Below, piece by piece: positions 22,667 through 33,894 of a stretch of 64,000 nucleotides of DNA (positions are counted from its first letter, which is position 1; every line of letters begins with the position of its first letter). A program made the translations under genes and the position numbers. The DNA is taken from assembly GCA_030407005.1 (NCBI GenBank), contig JAUDYN010000004.1:3658001-3722000 (forward strand). The letters run 5' to 3'. The notes under the pieces are model-generated. The model saw only the letters and a list, made by a program, of their open reading frames with translations, had not been told where the DNA came from and made no database searches. This DNA is from Desarmillaria ectypa. Taxonomy: Eukaryota; Basidiomycota; Agaricomycetes; Agaricales; Physalacriaceae.

Positions 22667-23791
22667 TCAATCGTCCTCTGAATCATAATCATCAGAGTCG
22701 TCCATTTCCAGCATCTTTAGATGTAGCGCCATCGAATAGTTCTCCTTGGCGCCTTCGATCAGCTGTTGCGCCATAGCCAAGTTTGCCGTTCTTGCACGAA
22801 GAACCGGAAGGCAAGCGTTGAACAAAGGAATGATCTGCGTTCTGGCGGCAGTGGATTCTTGGTTTTCTTCGTCATTGCCCGGAGGATCTAGGTCAGAGAT
22901 GCGTGTCTTCAATTCAATGGCTTCATCCTGAAGACGATCTGACAGATTAATGAGAACATGCTACAATTTAATGGGAATAGATGACAAACCAAGCTTTTCC
23001 ATCATCGAGTTGAAGATGGTCAAGGGTGAAGGTCCCTCAGTGTAATTGAGGTCAAACTCTCGCGAAGAGATTTTAAGAGCCTCTGATTCGCACTCGGTGC
23101 ATGAATCGCCATGAGACAGGAAATGTTGTATTATTATCGGCGCTTCCTTTGCGAACTGAGAAGTTGTCAGAAACAAGCCGGATGTGAGAATAAGCCAAGG
23201 CACTTTATCAGAGGCAAGCTCATCATAGAATTGGATCAATCTTTCAGCTTCAAAGCGAATACGTTCGTCTGATATGTTGGCTTCTTCGGCTTCTAGTTCC
23301 TTCGCTTTTGTCTCCAAATCTCTCTGGAACGGGTGGTTCAGGACGTCGCTGTTTGCAGCGATAGTGTATACCCACCTTCGCAGTCACTTCGGCATCCTTG
23401 AAACAGGCATCGAGTGTAGAGGTCATGTACATCCAAGGGTACGCCTGTGCCGCAATCTGGAGAGGATCTGAGGTCCTCTCAGGTTTTGGTCCTGCTGGAA
23501 CACTTGAAGTTGAAGCAGAATTGTCATCCTGAACATTAGCAGGTCTAGAAGCCGAGGATACGCTTTGTGTTTCCTCCACAACATCAGCACCTTGGCCTTT
23601 CTTGGATACAATATCTTCTTTCTTCGGCATCGTATTCACTGGTGCATCCGATTCATGGTGGCTATCATCAGGTGAAGCAGGTCCTCCTGCCAAAGTTTCA
23701 GCCAGCTGATATAAGGATCCATTGTGTAGTCGTTACCGCCACCATCAGATAAAGACGGAGCCCTGTGTGTCGTAGTAGACGCGGTGTCCAT
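22667..23791 (-). CDS. Conserved-looking acidic helical protein, function unknown
   Basis: Exons read LQIAAQAYPWMYMTSTLDAC and, after a 53-base intron, an helical segment with EAEEANISDERIRFEAERLI and APIIIQHFLSHGDSCTECES; after a second intron comes IELKTRISDLDPPGNDEENQ and an Asp/Glu-rich end stopping at 22667. The region before residue 90 is Ser/Ala-rich and low in complexity. The likely start is the ATG at 23791 (MDTASTTTHRAPSLSDGG), but the join between this exon and the body is not resolved; an in-frame ATG at 23630 is the conservative alternative. No catalytic motif is seen. It is divergent from the acyltransferase, which starts 183 bases away. Confidence 0.55.
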
Positions 23792-23973
23792 GCTTGTAAG
23801 GGGGAGCACCGTTTTTTGGGGCAAGGCCGAGTTCAAACTCCGCGGGCCTCGGGCCGAAAGGTGCGCTGAGACGACCGTTCAACCTGTCGAGCGTGTCCGT
23901 ACGCTGTATCCCATTGGCGCAACGTGCGATACTGCTCTCTGACTCCCATTCTCTTTCTTTTATCCCACAGGTG

Positions 23974-25139
23974 ATGGCGTTTCTCGCGGCATTCATCAAA
24001 CCACTGGCATATATATCTGTACCCGTCGTTATACTCCGGTCGGTCGCTGCTTCGTCTCCCACGGGAAAATACTATGTGCGCCTTGGGATGTACATCGGCA
24101 CCCTGACGTTCATCGCGACATGGGGTGCTGCTATCGCAGCTGGAATGTCGCTGGTGAACATGCGATATGATGTGAATATCGTGATTGCGCGCTGTTTCTA
24201 TGTTTTGGCAAGCAAGGTGATGAACATCCAAGTCGAGATAGAAGGACAGGAGCATCTAGTCGCAGAACGCCCATCCGTGTTGATGATAAATCATCAGTCA
24301 TTTTTAGATATTCTCATTGTAGGCAGGTGAGCCACTTTTCGCCTTTGGCACATCTCGAGTCTGATTATGATACAGGCTTATCCCCCGACGCACGTCCATT
24401 ATGGCAAAGAGTTCTATCCGGTGGACTCCTCTTGGACCTTTCATGATCATGTCCGGCGCTATCTTCGTTGACAGGGGAAACAATGCGCGCGCTGTAGAGT
24501 CGCTGAAGGCTGCAGGCGAAACTATGAAATCAGGCAGTGTTTCTATATGGATGTATCCTGAAGGGACACGGCATCTTTCCGAAGAGAATAACTTGCTTCC
24601 CCTCAAGAAGGGCGGTTTCCATCTCGCGATACAATCCGGGATACCCATCGTCCCTATCGTTGCGGAGAATTATTGGTGGTTGTATCGGAAAGGTTTCTTC
24701 GGAACGGGCAAGATCAAAGTCCGAGGTGAGTATTTTGTTTTTGCTTTCCATAATGACATTCCATCCTTACTATATTGGCGTAGCCCTTCCACCGATACAG
24801 ACTAAAGGTCTAACCACGGAGGACGCCACTGCCTTGTCAGTTCGCGTCCGGGAACAGATGTTGGAGGCTTTAAACGAGATATCAGTGAACACGCCTTCCC
24901 AAGGGAAGATGGCGAAGGATTCGAGCCCGTCGGCGACTAAGGCTTCAGAAGCAGAGGCCGTGGCAGAAACGAAAGTCAGTGTCATTGAAGGAGAGTCGGA
25001 AAAGACGCCAGTAGCGGCGGGGACTCCGACTTCAACGCCGAGCGAGAGTGGAAGTGACAAAGTGAAAAGTGAGACAAGTGAGAACGGAACGGAGACGGAG
25101 GAGGATGACGGTATGGTCCTGGTGGGCCGACCAGCGTAA
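23974..25139 (+). CDS. SLC1: 1-acyl-sn-glycerol-3-phosphate acyltransferase (PlsC family)
   Basis: The enzyme acylates lysophosphatidic acid to phosphatidic acid in the ER membrane, the second step of glycerolipid synthesis. The start at 23974 gives MAFLAAFIKPLAYISVPVVI, with two N-terminal membrane helices. Block I is MINHQSFLDIL (HxxxxD), block II reads GAIFVDRGNN, block III is WMYPEGTRHLS and block IV is GIPIVPIVAENYW. Two introns: 24327-24376 and about 24726-24781. The C-terminal 100 residues are disordered, rich in Ser, Glu and Thr, a longer tail than in yeast Slc1. The fold and motifs are clear; the precise acyl-chain preference is not. Confidence 0.9.
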
Positions 25140-25274
25140 TGCAGTGGGGCGCAGTAATCATTCTTTCTTGCAAATTTACTATGGGGATAAACATTACAAC
25201 CGAAAACATCAGCTAATGCCTTGGTGAGTATGTTGTACAGTCTTCATCGCCATGTTCAGTATGTCTTCTGACCC

Positions 25275-27707
25275 TCAAGGCGTCTCCTTCAGTCCGAATC
25301 TTTCCTGATAGAAGGACAGTTCCTCCTCGATGGATCTTCTGATGCTGTCAGCCTTCCGCCATCCATGTCCCTCGCCTTCGAATTCAATATATTTTACCGA
25401 TCCACCGTTAGCTTCTATGTTTTTAGCCATGTCTTGCGTCTGCTCAGGCGGGACGATACGGTCAATGGCGCTAAAAGTAGTCATATGGGTTGTAGTCCAC
25501 TTGTCAGGAATCGCCTCACTCACCCTTGCATAATCTAAACGTGATTCAAGTGAGACGAGTAGCTTACGCGTGTGCACATATCCACATACCAGCACCGGAG
25601 CCTTGATCTGACTCGCTTGATAAAACGGCGAACGCTTCTTCCAGAGAGCCGAATTTTCCTCTAGCGGAGCGCCGACAAGCCCAGGAATATACTGCGACTG
25701 GAATTTATGGCAGTTTACATGCAGCGCAATGAGGTCCGACGCGGGGAAACACGCTGTCCCAGCTTTAAAGCTATCTGTTGTCGTAGACAATGTCTGCAGG
25801 GTCGTAAAGCCTCCACCGCTGCGACCGCGGATGGCCGACCGTTTGACATCGATCAGTTCACGCTTACCTAGCTCTCGCAGGGCTTCAATAGAGTCCCTAA
25901 CGTCAACAACACCCCATTGACCCTGTAAGCGATCCATGTAATCTCGGCCATACCCAGTCGATCCGTTATAGTTAAGATCGATCCTGTCAAGATAGACTCA
26001 ATCAGTGAAAATGTTTGGCCCTTGTCAAGATGATGACTTGCCATGCCCATCCACGAGATGAATAGTATTGCTTGGTCCAATCGAGTGCCTGATCTAGCTG
26101 TTACCCAGATTAACACTCTTAAGATTGAGAATGGAAAGAAAAGGTTTTTTTTTACCATTGAGTTTGGCCCTCCATGAAGGTTAAAGATAGCAGGAGGTAG
26201 CTCGCCGGGTAAACCCCCAGAGTAGTCGGGATTCTTGGGAAGGTATAGAATAGCATGAGTCGTCCTCCCTTCAGGAAGAACCTGCAACTCGACTGGTTCT
26301 GGTAGCGAGATGAGCTCTTTTGGGAAGGGTAGCTCAGTTTTCCCTCGCAGCACTCTATATATGGGCTTCTGTTCCTGCTCTGACCAGCTGAACTCAATAA
26401 CGCCTGAGTTATCATCAGCCTTCTTCCCTACAAAGACGACCTTGCCGTCACCCAAGCTGCGGACATACTGTATAAGGACAAATGGCGTCTCAACGGGGAG
26501 GAACTCTCGTGTATCGAGATTGGCAAGGTAAAGCTGAGACCTCCCACTCCGGAATGACGAGAAGAGGACGCGGCGCTGATCGTACAGAGCGAAACTAGAA
26601 AGCCCAAGGAACCACGAGGGCTCTCCGAATTCTTCTTGTATAACAACAGGGGACAGAGGCTCTGGCTTAGGAGCGGTACCGGAAATGCCGCGTAAGATCC
26701 ATGGATTTAAATAGCCATCCTTGTCCGTCGTGAAGACGAGTTCATTCGCGAGAGTCCATGTTGGCTCTCCATTGATCTTTCCGTTCCCACCTGATACTAG
26801 GACTGCGGCTCCAACAGATGGAAACGCATCCGGGTCATCAGGGATAGAGAAAGGTGCTAACATCAGGTTGCTCGCCTGAATTGGCATGTAGGGAACATTC
26901 CTGTTCAACGGGCACTTCATTCACTGATGCTTTGACGTCAGCCAAGAAAACATACCACTCTTTCCAGGCGATGAAACAACCATCCGGGCTGAAACGCGGA
27001 TTGCTGTAGAAGTCGGCACCGCTAACTATTATCTTGATCTCTCGCGTCAGAGTATTGATCGCCACAAGGGAGGTTTTGATGCCTATAGCACTGTCGATGG
27101 TATGGTCTTCGAGAATAGACACAAGCCACTTTTTATCTTTGGGGTGAATCATGAAATCGCCGTAGCGGTAACTGGGGCTCTCTATTTGACAGCATGTGAG
27201 AAGGTGGACAAGCAGATGTAGACCTTGCACGTACCTGGTGTCACTGCAATTGGTATGGACCGTCTGGCAACATCAACTACATACACCTTGCCATCCCCGA
27301 TGTCCGAGAAATAGACTCGTCCATCGTGCGCCAGAGCAGGAGCTCCCCCATACTCGTGAATACGAGAACGAGCATTCCAGGTCGCCCCATATACGTCCTT
27401 GTTGCCTGAGGCTGATACTATGGCATTCCTTCCACCTAACCGTTCAAACCAATCAGCACCTCGGTTCGCCAAGTCAAGCTGTCCGACCGAGTTACCTTCT
27501 GACGGTCTCGACTCCAGAACATATAGATCCCGGGTTATGTCGTCGACAAGTAAATCTTCAACACTGAGACCCTGATGTTTTCTGAGTACTAGCGGACCTC
27601 GATAGAATGGGTAGAGTACGAACCGCTTCCGAGATCAGTTTTGCGTCGATGGGCGATTTCCAGGTCCCGTAAGGCGCGCAAGGTGGCAACGAATTGTTAG
27701 GGTTCAT
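25275..27707 (-). CDS. S9-family serine peptidase (prolyl oligopeptidase/dipeptidyl peptidase-like)
   Basis: Start at 27707: MNPNNSLPPCAPYGTWKSPI, with no signal peptide, so a cytosolic enzyme is likely. The N-terminal two thirds form a beta-propeller-like region (RVYFSDIGDGKVYVVDVARR, FSPDGCFIAWKEW). The C-terminal alpha/beta-hydrolase domain has PAIFNLHGGPNSM, the catalytic serine in GRSGGGFTTLQTLS (about 25815), an aspartate region near 25450 (SAIDRIVPPEQTQ) and the histidine in FEGEGHGWRKADSIRRSIEE (about 25375). About seven introns split it, several in the propeller. Length, around 650 residues, matches the S9C acyl-aminoacyl/dipeptidyl subgroup. It stops at 25275, tail to tail with the acyltransferase, 135 bases apart. 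Confidence 0.87.
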
Positions 27708-28172
27708 TCTGCTAAAGCCTTGAGTTGGGTACAGTGATTGTGGGTGGCTGGTTTAATCTAAGCCTGGATGTCTGCGTACGTATGACACTGATGCAGGTGA
27801 AGCACCCGACTCGTCGCGTCATCAATCAATAATAAGAATCGATCATTCTTGACGGAGAAAAAAGGATTCGAAAGAAGCAATAATAATTTTTCACATGGTG
27901 AAAATCAGATTCAAAGCAAATTGATGATGATCGCGGTGTAAAGCTGTCCGCGGGGATCTAACCCGTGTCCAGGCCCGGGTTCCGGTGTGACTTCTTGCTC
28001 AAGACGAACGTAACATTATACTGCTATAGTACCGAACAAAAAGGCCAATCGGTGGCTGTAGACCAAACATGATAACCATCATTTCCAGCAATAATATTCC
28101 ACTGCTCAAGCCTCGGATAAGTTAGTGGAAGGGAACGGGGGTCAAGAAAATGCACGAACTTACGAGGCGATA
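27708..28172. other. Intergenic stretch
   Basis: It contains an inverted repeat AACCCG..CGGGTT at about 27961-27982 and, at 28024-28165 on the minus strand, a frame (TYPRLEQWNIIAGNDGYHVW) that could be the continuation of the neighbouring small gene beyond its stop. Confidence 0.4.
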
Positions 28173-28433
28173 TTAATGAGTCTTTAGTAACCCGATGAAT
28201 GGGTCTGGGCGAGACAGTGTCTCTATTGCCATCGGTAAACTCCCAAATTCCTTGACCGATCGTACAATATCTTGGGTGGCCAAAAATGTAACCACGGCAG
28301 CTACGACATTGACCACAAGGATGAAGATGATTATCCATTGGAGCAGGAGGGCCCGATATATCTTTGGGTTGGAAGGCGACTGGGATGCATCGTCGACAGC
28401 AAGTGGTTCATAATAGTCCAAAGAGCGTGTCAT
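28173..28433 (-). CDS. Small single-pass membrane protein, probably truncated
   Basis: Start at 28433 (MTRSLDYYEPLAVDDASQSP), then one strong membrane helix (LLLQWIIIFILVVNVVAAVV) and a short tail ending LSRPDPFIGLLKTH at TAA 28173-28175. N-terminal Tyr/Pro-Leu plus Asp followed by a membrane helix is the usual opening of UstYa-like and related basidiomycete type II membrane proteins, but these continue for 150 residues or more. Ten bases after the stop a good donor (GTAAGT) appears, and with a 62-base intron (branch CTAAC, acceptor GAGCAG) the same frame continues as WNIIAGNDGYHVW and ends CSVL. The gene may therefore carry a nonsense mutation. Family resemblance is an inference. Confidence 0.4.
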   Translation of the reverse strand: MTRSLDYYEPLAVDDASQSPSNPKIYRALLLQWIIIFILVVNVVAAVVTFLATQDIVRSVKEFGSLPMAIETLSRPDPFIGLLKTH

Positions 28434-29118
28434 GGCGGTCGACAAGATGATGATGAACCAGATAGGGCATCAACAGTATTAGTAGCCTGGTATTGCACAG
28501 CCGATGTGACACGGGAAATTATACACCTCGAGGGTAAAGCGGAAGGAAACCACACGATGCACCGCCTGAAGTAGTTTCAAATCTGATTGGAACTGGAGAT
28601 AAAGGATTCAGTGCTGTATGAATAAAGTTCTGATTCTAAAGGAATGAGAGTCATACTATACCGAGCGCTTACATAGGGATCTTTGTCAACCGGAAGTGCT
28701 GCCGTGGTCTAACTAGGCCGTGTCCGTCCAGCTGGGACTAGGATGCAATAAAAATAAACTCGTTGGTCTTGTTTTGCAGGTGGCGGTCCGACTGTAGGCA
28801 AAGGGTATAGCGTTAGTAGGGTTTGAAAAAAGCAGCCCTGATTGTAATCAATAGGGTTTCTTGCGCTCGGGATAGTACACTAATCAGGATATTATTGGGT
28901 CCTTGAGCGGTATTCAGTCCGATGTATTATCAAGTTATGATTTAAAGCTTACAATTAGCAGCACAAGGCAAGTACAAAGAGCTCGGAATCATTCCAAGAT
29001 TATACATATTATTATTTCCTTCCTAATTGAAAGGCCTAGGTTCGTGTGAAAGATTCATTTATTATATTGCGCCATTACCTGGCACCGCTGTGTTATACGA
29101 TCATCGTTCACCAGCCAT
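28434..29118. other. Intergenic stretch, AT-rich
   Basis: No gene is supported. It should contain the promoter of the small membrane protein and the 3' flank of the UstYa-like gene. Confidence 0.45.
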
Positions 29119-29864
29119 CTATTCATCATGAAATTGAGCGACATGATCTTCTGAAATCAACGTACCTGGTGAAGACTGTTTCGAGTCGGGTTCAAGAGGC
29201 ACCCCCTTCCAATGTTTCTGGTTACTGACCATGAATGAGTGTACTTGAGTCCAATCACGACATCGGTGGAGACTTCCGTAGAGTGTCCCTGGTGTGCTAG
29301 ACTCTCCGGTTGGAACCAGCGTGGTATCCGCATTACAGAGAATGCTTTGTCGAATGAGATCGAAACAATGATTGGCGTGATTGAAAGACGCGGTGATATC
29401 GTCTGGGTCGGAGAAAATGTTGTCACGAGCGGCGATATACGCAAAGCGAATACCGTTGAGACAATGGAGTTGGTGTCCCATGGAGATGGCGAAGGGCCGG
29501 CCCGTTGGACCCATTCGAACAAATCCATGGCCTGGGGGTACAACGGAGGCCCATTTCTTGTCATCGTCAAGAGGATAGATATCGCTGCCATTTAATATGC
29601 TCATAGCAGCGGGCTGTATGTCGCTCTGTATTCGAGGCGGGAAGTCATCTCCAAGGTAAGCTGGAATGCATAAATATGAGCGTCATGTTATAGCTTGAAC
29701 TTGGTCCACCTACAATACTCTTGATGATTTCGCGAGGCAAGTATCTGAGAGCGCAAATGAAAGCTATGGCACGCGTTGAGAACCGTAGTACTCAAAGCGA
29801 ATATGCCCGCGATGAAGAGTAAGTGTATTAGGTGCCCGTCATCAGACGAAACCTGAGGGAACAT
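29119..29864 (-). CDS. UstYa-like (DUF3328) protein with intact double HxxHC
   Basis: UstYa/UstYb and relatives are membrane-bound proteins that act as copper-dependent oxidases, cyclising peptides in dikaritin RiPP pathways; many fungal members are uncharacterised. Start at 29864 (MFPQVSSDDGHLIHLLFIAG), one N-terminal membrane helix, an intron of about 52 bases (GTAGGT..TTCCAG) that restores EYSYLGDDFPPR, then PGHGFVRMGPTGRPFAISMG. The two signature motifs are present: GHQLHCLNGIR and NHANHCFDLIRQSILC followed by ADTTL. A final conserved RDWTQVHSFMVSN precedes the C-terminus. It stops at 29119, though a donor (GTACGT near 29170) could give a slightly different end. About 230 residues, normal for the family. 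The residues thought to bind copper are complete. Confidence 0.85.
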
Positions 29865-30455
29865 CTCGAAAGGCTGGATGTAAATGATGTGTAGGATGGC
29901 CGGGGTGTCGTATGTGGGCTGTTGAGATTGACGCTTCGAGACTGTTACAGCTACAAGATGAAGACAGCTCCGATACCTACACAGCAATTCTTGTGCTACA
30001 TGATCCCTGGGGGGCCGGCCGGGTTTACATTTTTGTTTTTGTTCCAAGGGGGTAAGAAGCAATGGTCAGGCTGATGGCCGCAAGGCCACCGTGATGAGCG
30101 AGCGCTGAGTTACGCGTGGAGCCATGCACCACGTGTAAGAGCAAAATTCGATTTGACTGCCGAAAGGGCCCAATTTACGGTCATGACACAAGCCAGATAA
30201 AATCACAAGTGGGTTACCGAAGATAAAAAGCAGAACCATTACTTACATATAGCCCTCTTCAGAATGGTAAGTTTGGAAATTGATTCAATGGTTCAATAGT
30301 TCCCGGTAGCACGTGGGCATGAGAACGTAAGTTACGTTGATCCTGGTGGCGATTGTTTGACAGGTCCTTTTTTTGAATCGTCAAGAAATGATGCAGCAAC
30401 AGTTAATTAGCGATCCCTCTGACCCCTTCATCCAGCTACCTCCAGGTCGTCGGAT

Positions 30456-31699
30456 ATGGCGTTCACGTCTGACCATGCAACTTTCATAGGATTTGGAGTG
30501 GATGCCATTCTCTATGGTGAGCCTGTCGTCTCTATCGTCAATCTTTACTCATTTTGTTTCCAGGAATCAACATTGTATTGGTTTTCACAGCTCTCGCGGT
30601 CCTTATCTTCAGGTCTCGCACAGTGAAGAATAAGGGCATCTTGATTTTTATGACCTGCTTTTTGTTTTCGTTGTGCACTGTTCGTTTCGCAATCAATTTC
30701 AACAATGTCTATGATGGACTGGTAAAGTCTTCAACTTGGCGCTTGTAAGATGAAGCTCACATTTTGTGCTGTATAGCTCATTCATCCTCGGCCGATCTCA
30801 GAAGAGACCAAGCTTCTGGAAGGAGCGGATGTGCTGTTCTACATTACCGATTTCACCGCGGAGGTCGTCCTGGTAGGCCCCAAAACGACTAATTCTGCTC
30901 AAGGCCAACTGAACACGATGTAATAGATATACCGTTGTTGGTTGGTATGGGGAATGGATTATAGCGTAACTATTTTTCCGTCCTTAATGGCATTGGGGGC
31001 TCTAGGTTTGATTTCATACTGTATTGCGTTATTTACCAATGCTCACACCAAAATACAGGCTGCGGCATGGCGAGCATAGGTCTTCTCAACAAAATTGATG
31101 CGACGTCAAACCAGGCCCCAGCAGAAATTGTTCCCCTCGGGACCTCTGGCTTTGCGTTGTCTCTTGGCTGCAACTTCTTCCTTACGGCTCTAATCGTCGG
31201 CAGAATCTGGTACATGTCCAGGCAAATGAGCAAGGCAATGCCCGATAAAGATGACTCCCTACCGAAAGCAATGAGCATTATGATCGAATCCGGAACGCTG
31301 GTGCTAGTTGTTCAGCTCATTCTAATTGTCTTGTTTGCTATTAGACATCCGGCACAAGCTATCATGGTTCCAGCCGCCACGCAAATCTATGTCCGTTCTT
31401 TATTGCCCTCCTTAGCGCGTCCTTGACTTATTCATTACTAGGGCATCGCACCGACTATGATCATTGTGCGGTCTGGATTGGGAACTGCATTCGAGCCAAC
31501 TGTTCCAAAGCAATCGAGTCTGCGATTCATGAGCTTTGTTCGGAAGACCCAGCATACGACTGGAGCCACTGACTCGACCGACGTCACGGATTCGACCAAA
31601 CCATCTGAGTGGGAACTCTCCGTGCACAGCGGAATGGGACAGTCGGCGTCATTCCTTCGAAATGATGCCGATAGAAAACCAGACTTTGATAGAGTTTGA
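30456..31699 (+). CDS. Seven-helix membrane protein of a mushroom-expanded family
   Basis: Start at 30456 (MAFTSDHATFIGFGVDAILY). Exons encode successive membrane segments: INIVLVFTALAVLIF, KGILIFMTCFLFSLCTVRFA, VLFYITDFTAEVVLIYRCWL, TIFPSLMALGALGCGMASIG, GFALSLGCNFFLTALIVGRI and ESGTLVLVVQLILIVLFAIR; the sixth is followed by a Ser/Thr-rich cytosolic tail ending at 31699. Between helices 2 and 3 is an extracellular loop with HPRPISEETKLLEGADV. The layout is that of a large Agaricomycete family of unknown-function seven-transmembrane proteins, with no pheromone-receptor hallmarks I can recognise. Five introns of 50-60 bases. The receptor-like topology next to secreted peptide genes is noted but not evidence of pairing. 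Confidence 0.8.
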
Positions 31700-32609
31700 A
31701 CTCTCTGCTTTTGAGCGAGTTTAGTGATGGTGAGTATCAGCGCATACCTAGAGGTGACACTTCGCTCATGTATTCAATCGATTAGGATCTGTGTTTCTTC
31801 CATCAATTTATTGATATCTGTGCTTGTAAAACCTGTGAACACCGCTGTTTTTATTTCCTCGTATCTTCCTGATCTTTCCGCTCTCACCGTTCCCACTATC
31901 TCTTATTGCCTTTGTCCGCGTCTACTCTTTTGCGTTGTACCTTGCCACAATGATAGCTTGCATGTCCATATGTTACTCGTAATGGTTCTCATGTTCTTCG
32001 TTCCTATCATCGAATTCCCTTCGCTGAAGCTGCTTCGACAGTTATCATATGTCGCGATGTTTTCCATCAGATCTCGACCCAATTCCTCGATGCCTATCAC
32101 CTCGAAGCAAAATATTATATTGCAAAACTTCATTTCTCCCGCGGGTTCATTGGACGATATTGACTTCCCACCATATGCAAAGGTCTAGATTATCTGTACA
32201 GAAGCCATCGAGGTCGAAATCAATGACGACTCGAGAATCCGAACTGGATCGTAATGAGTCGCTCATAAATCCAAGTAGATATCTACGACTGGTCCAGATA
32301 TACCGCTGGGAATGGCATAACGCTGCTAATTTGAACCCTGTCCAGTTGGTGTAGCCCAAGTTGCAGCACAACGCGTTTCAGAAAGGATCGTTGCTGATGC
32401 AAGACTCTATCGTTACTGCAGTGGTGCTGTCCGTGAGGTACGCGAGCATCAATGCTTAGATGAATATACGAATTTTCAAGAGTTACTTCTGACGCAATGC
32501 CGTGACCATATGTATAAAAGAGAGGGATGATAATTAACTTCTTGAACTTGGGAGATCTACTGTAACATGTTAATGACGACGGTTGATATCTACTCTGACG
32601 ATCCCGGGC
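31700..32609. other. Intergenic stretch between convergent genes
   Basis: An open frame of 154 codons on plus (31724-32188) has no motif and probably lies in the 3' flank of the seven-helix gene. Nothing else is supported. Confidence 0.45.
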
Positions 32610-33261
32610 CTACGACTCTTGGTTCTTTTCAACGAACTCCCTCACTTGAGCCCAATCCTTGCAAATATGATCAACATGATTTCCGGTCGCTGCCATATCA
32701 GTTGAACCGTCCGGCAAAACAACCACCTCTCCAGGCTCCAGCGTAATGTCCGCGGTACATATTACAGTCTGCCTTAGAACATCCAGACAATACTCTGTCT
32801 CCTTGAAGTCGACGGAATCAATGGTGCGTACAGTTGACTGGCCATTGAACACGTCTCGAAGGGTCACGAAGGCAACGCGAACTGTATCCAAGCATCTTAG
32901 CTGCAGGTACAACGAGACGTCGTACTTGCTGCCGTCCAGTAGGACCTGACCGCCATGCGGAGGAAACAGAGAGGCCCATTCATCATCTGATGTGATACTG
33001 TAATTCCCGAATTCGAATCTCAACACGGCGTCGTTGATTCTTTCCGGCAACTCTCTGCTTTCTCCCTTTGTATGTGAATCTTCGACAAAGTCAGATCTCA
33101 GCATATTATATGAGACCTGACGATATCTTACCCATGAAAGGTGAGTATTCTGGGATTGCATGGCGCGCATACAACATACTAAGTATGTTGAGCACCGTGC
33201 CGATTGAAAGCAAACTGATGCCTAGCGTCAGGAAAACAGGACGCGTCATAGGAGGAAGCAT
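32610..33261 (-). CDS. UstYa-like protein lacking the HxxHC histidines
   Basis: Start at 33261 (MLPPMTRPVFLTLGISLLSI) with an N-terminal membrane helix, and an intron beginning GTAAGA near 33135. The body follows the UstYa pattern: DDEWASLFPPHGGQVLLDGS, then LYLQLRCLDTVRVAF where the family has HQLHC, then KETEYCLDVLRQTVICTADI where it has HxxHC, and finally DHICKDWAQVREFVEKNQ. Thus the helices and the C-terminal DW motif are preserved but both histidine pairs are replaced. The cysteines of each motif remain. It is probably catalytically inactive or has a changed role, perhaps as partner of the intact UstYa-like protein 3 kb away (UstYa and UstYb can act together). Stops at 32610. Confidence 0.8.
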
Positions 33262-33838
33262 GTTTTCGGTGGTAGGTGTGGGGGCTAACGGTTAGCCGCT
33301 TGACGAAGCGGTGATACTGGAAAAATGCCGGGCATCAAAAAGAAGCACAAAGAACGATTCGTTTGAGCATTATGATTCATGCGGATATCTTACCAACCGA
33401 CCTAGCGCTGTGATGTTGCTGAAATGATGGATTGTTAACCTGCATCAAGCTGCGTCAGTGTCCTGATGAAGATTCGAAACCTCCGCTCCTCCAAGTGTTT
33501 CCGGAGTTCCGGATTGTGCCACGTGCTGCATCGTATTGAGCGCAAGAAGCAAAATATGGACGTTGCCTTGGATCAACTGATATGGAACGAAACATGATAT
33601 CGCTTCGTACTTAGATAGACTGAGTCTGGATCTAAATATATCAGACGGTTGAATCAAAGATGGAGACTTGGGACCGTTGAACGGTCGATGGAAATTACAT
33701 GACCTTGAGCCACAGCCGCTTTGCGATACTTCGAGTCATCGCCTAAAAATGCTGTACTGGTCTGGAACCGCGTGCTGCCTCAGGGGAGGTGCTGTTTGTG
33801 CCAAGAGTATGAATCATCGATTTCGTGAATGTCCAACG

Positions 33839-33846
33839 TATATAAC
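33839..33846 (+). promoter_or_regulatory. TATA-like box of secreted peptide 1
   Basis: TATATAAC lies 49 bases before the ATG at 33895, a spacing that fits a core promoter with a leader of about 20 bases. Confidence 0.5.
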
Positions 33847-33894
33847 CCATCGACCTGAACATTACAACAGCACTCTGCCCTTTTCACTCTCAGG

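Noticed and set aside
31724..32188. Possible hydrophobic gene after the seven-helix protein
   Set aside because: Pyrimidine-rich flank gives a Leu/Ser/Val-rich frame by composition; no splice or motif support.
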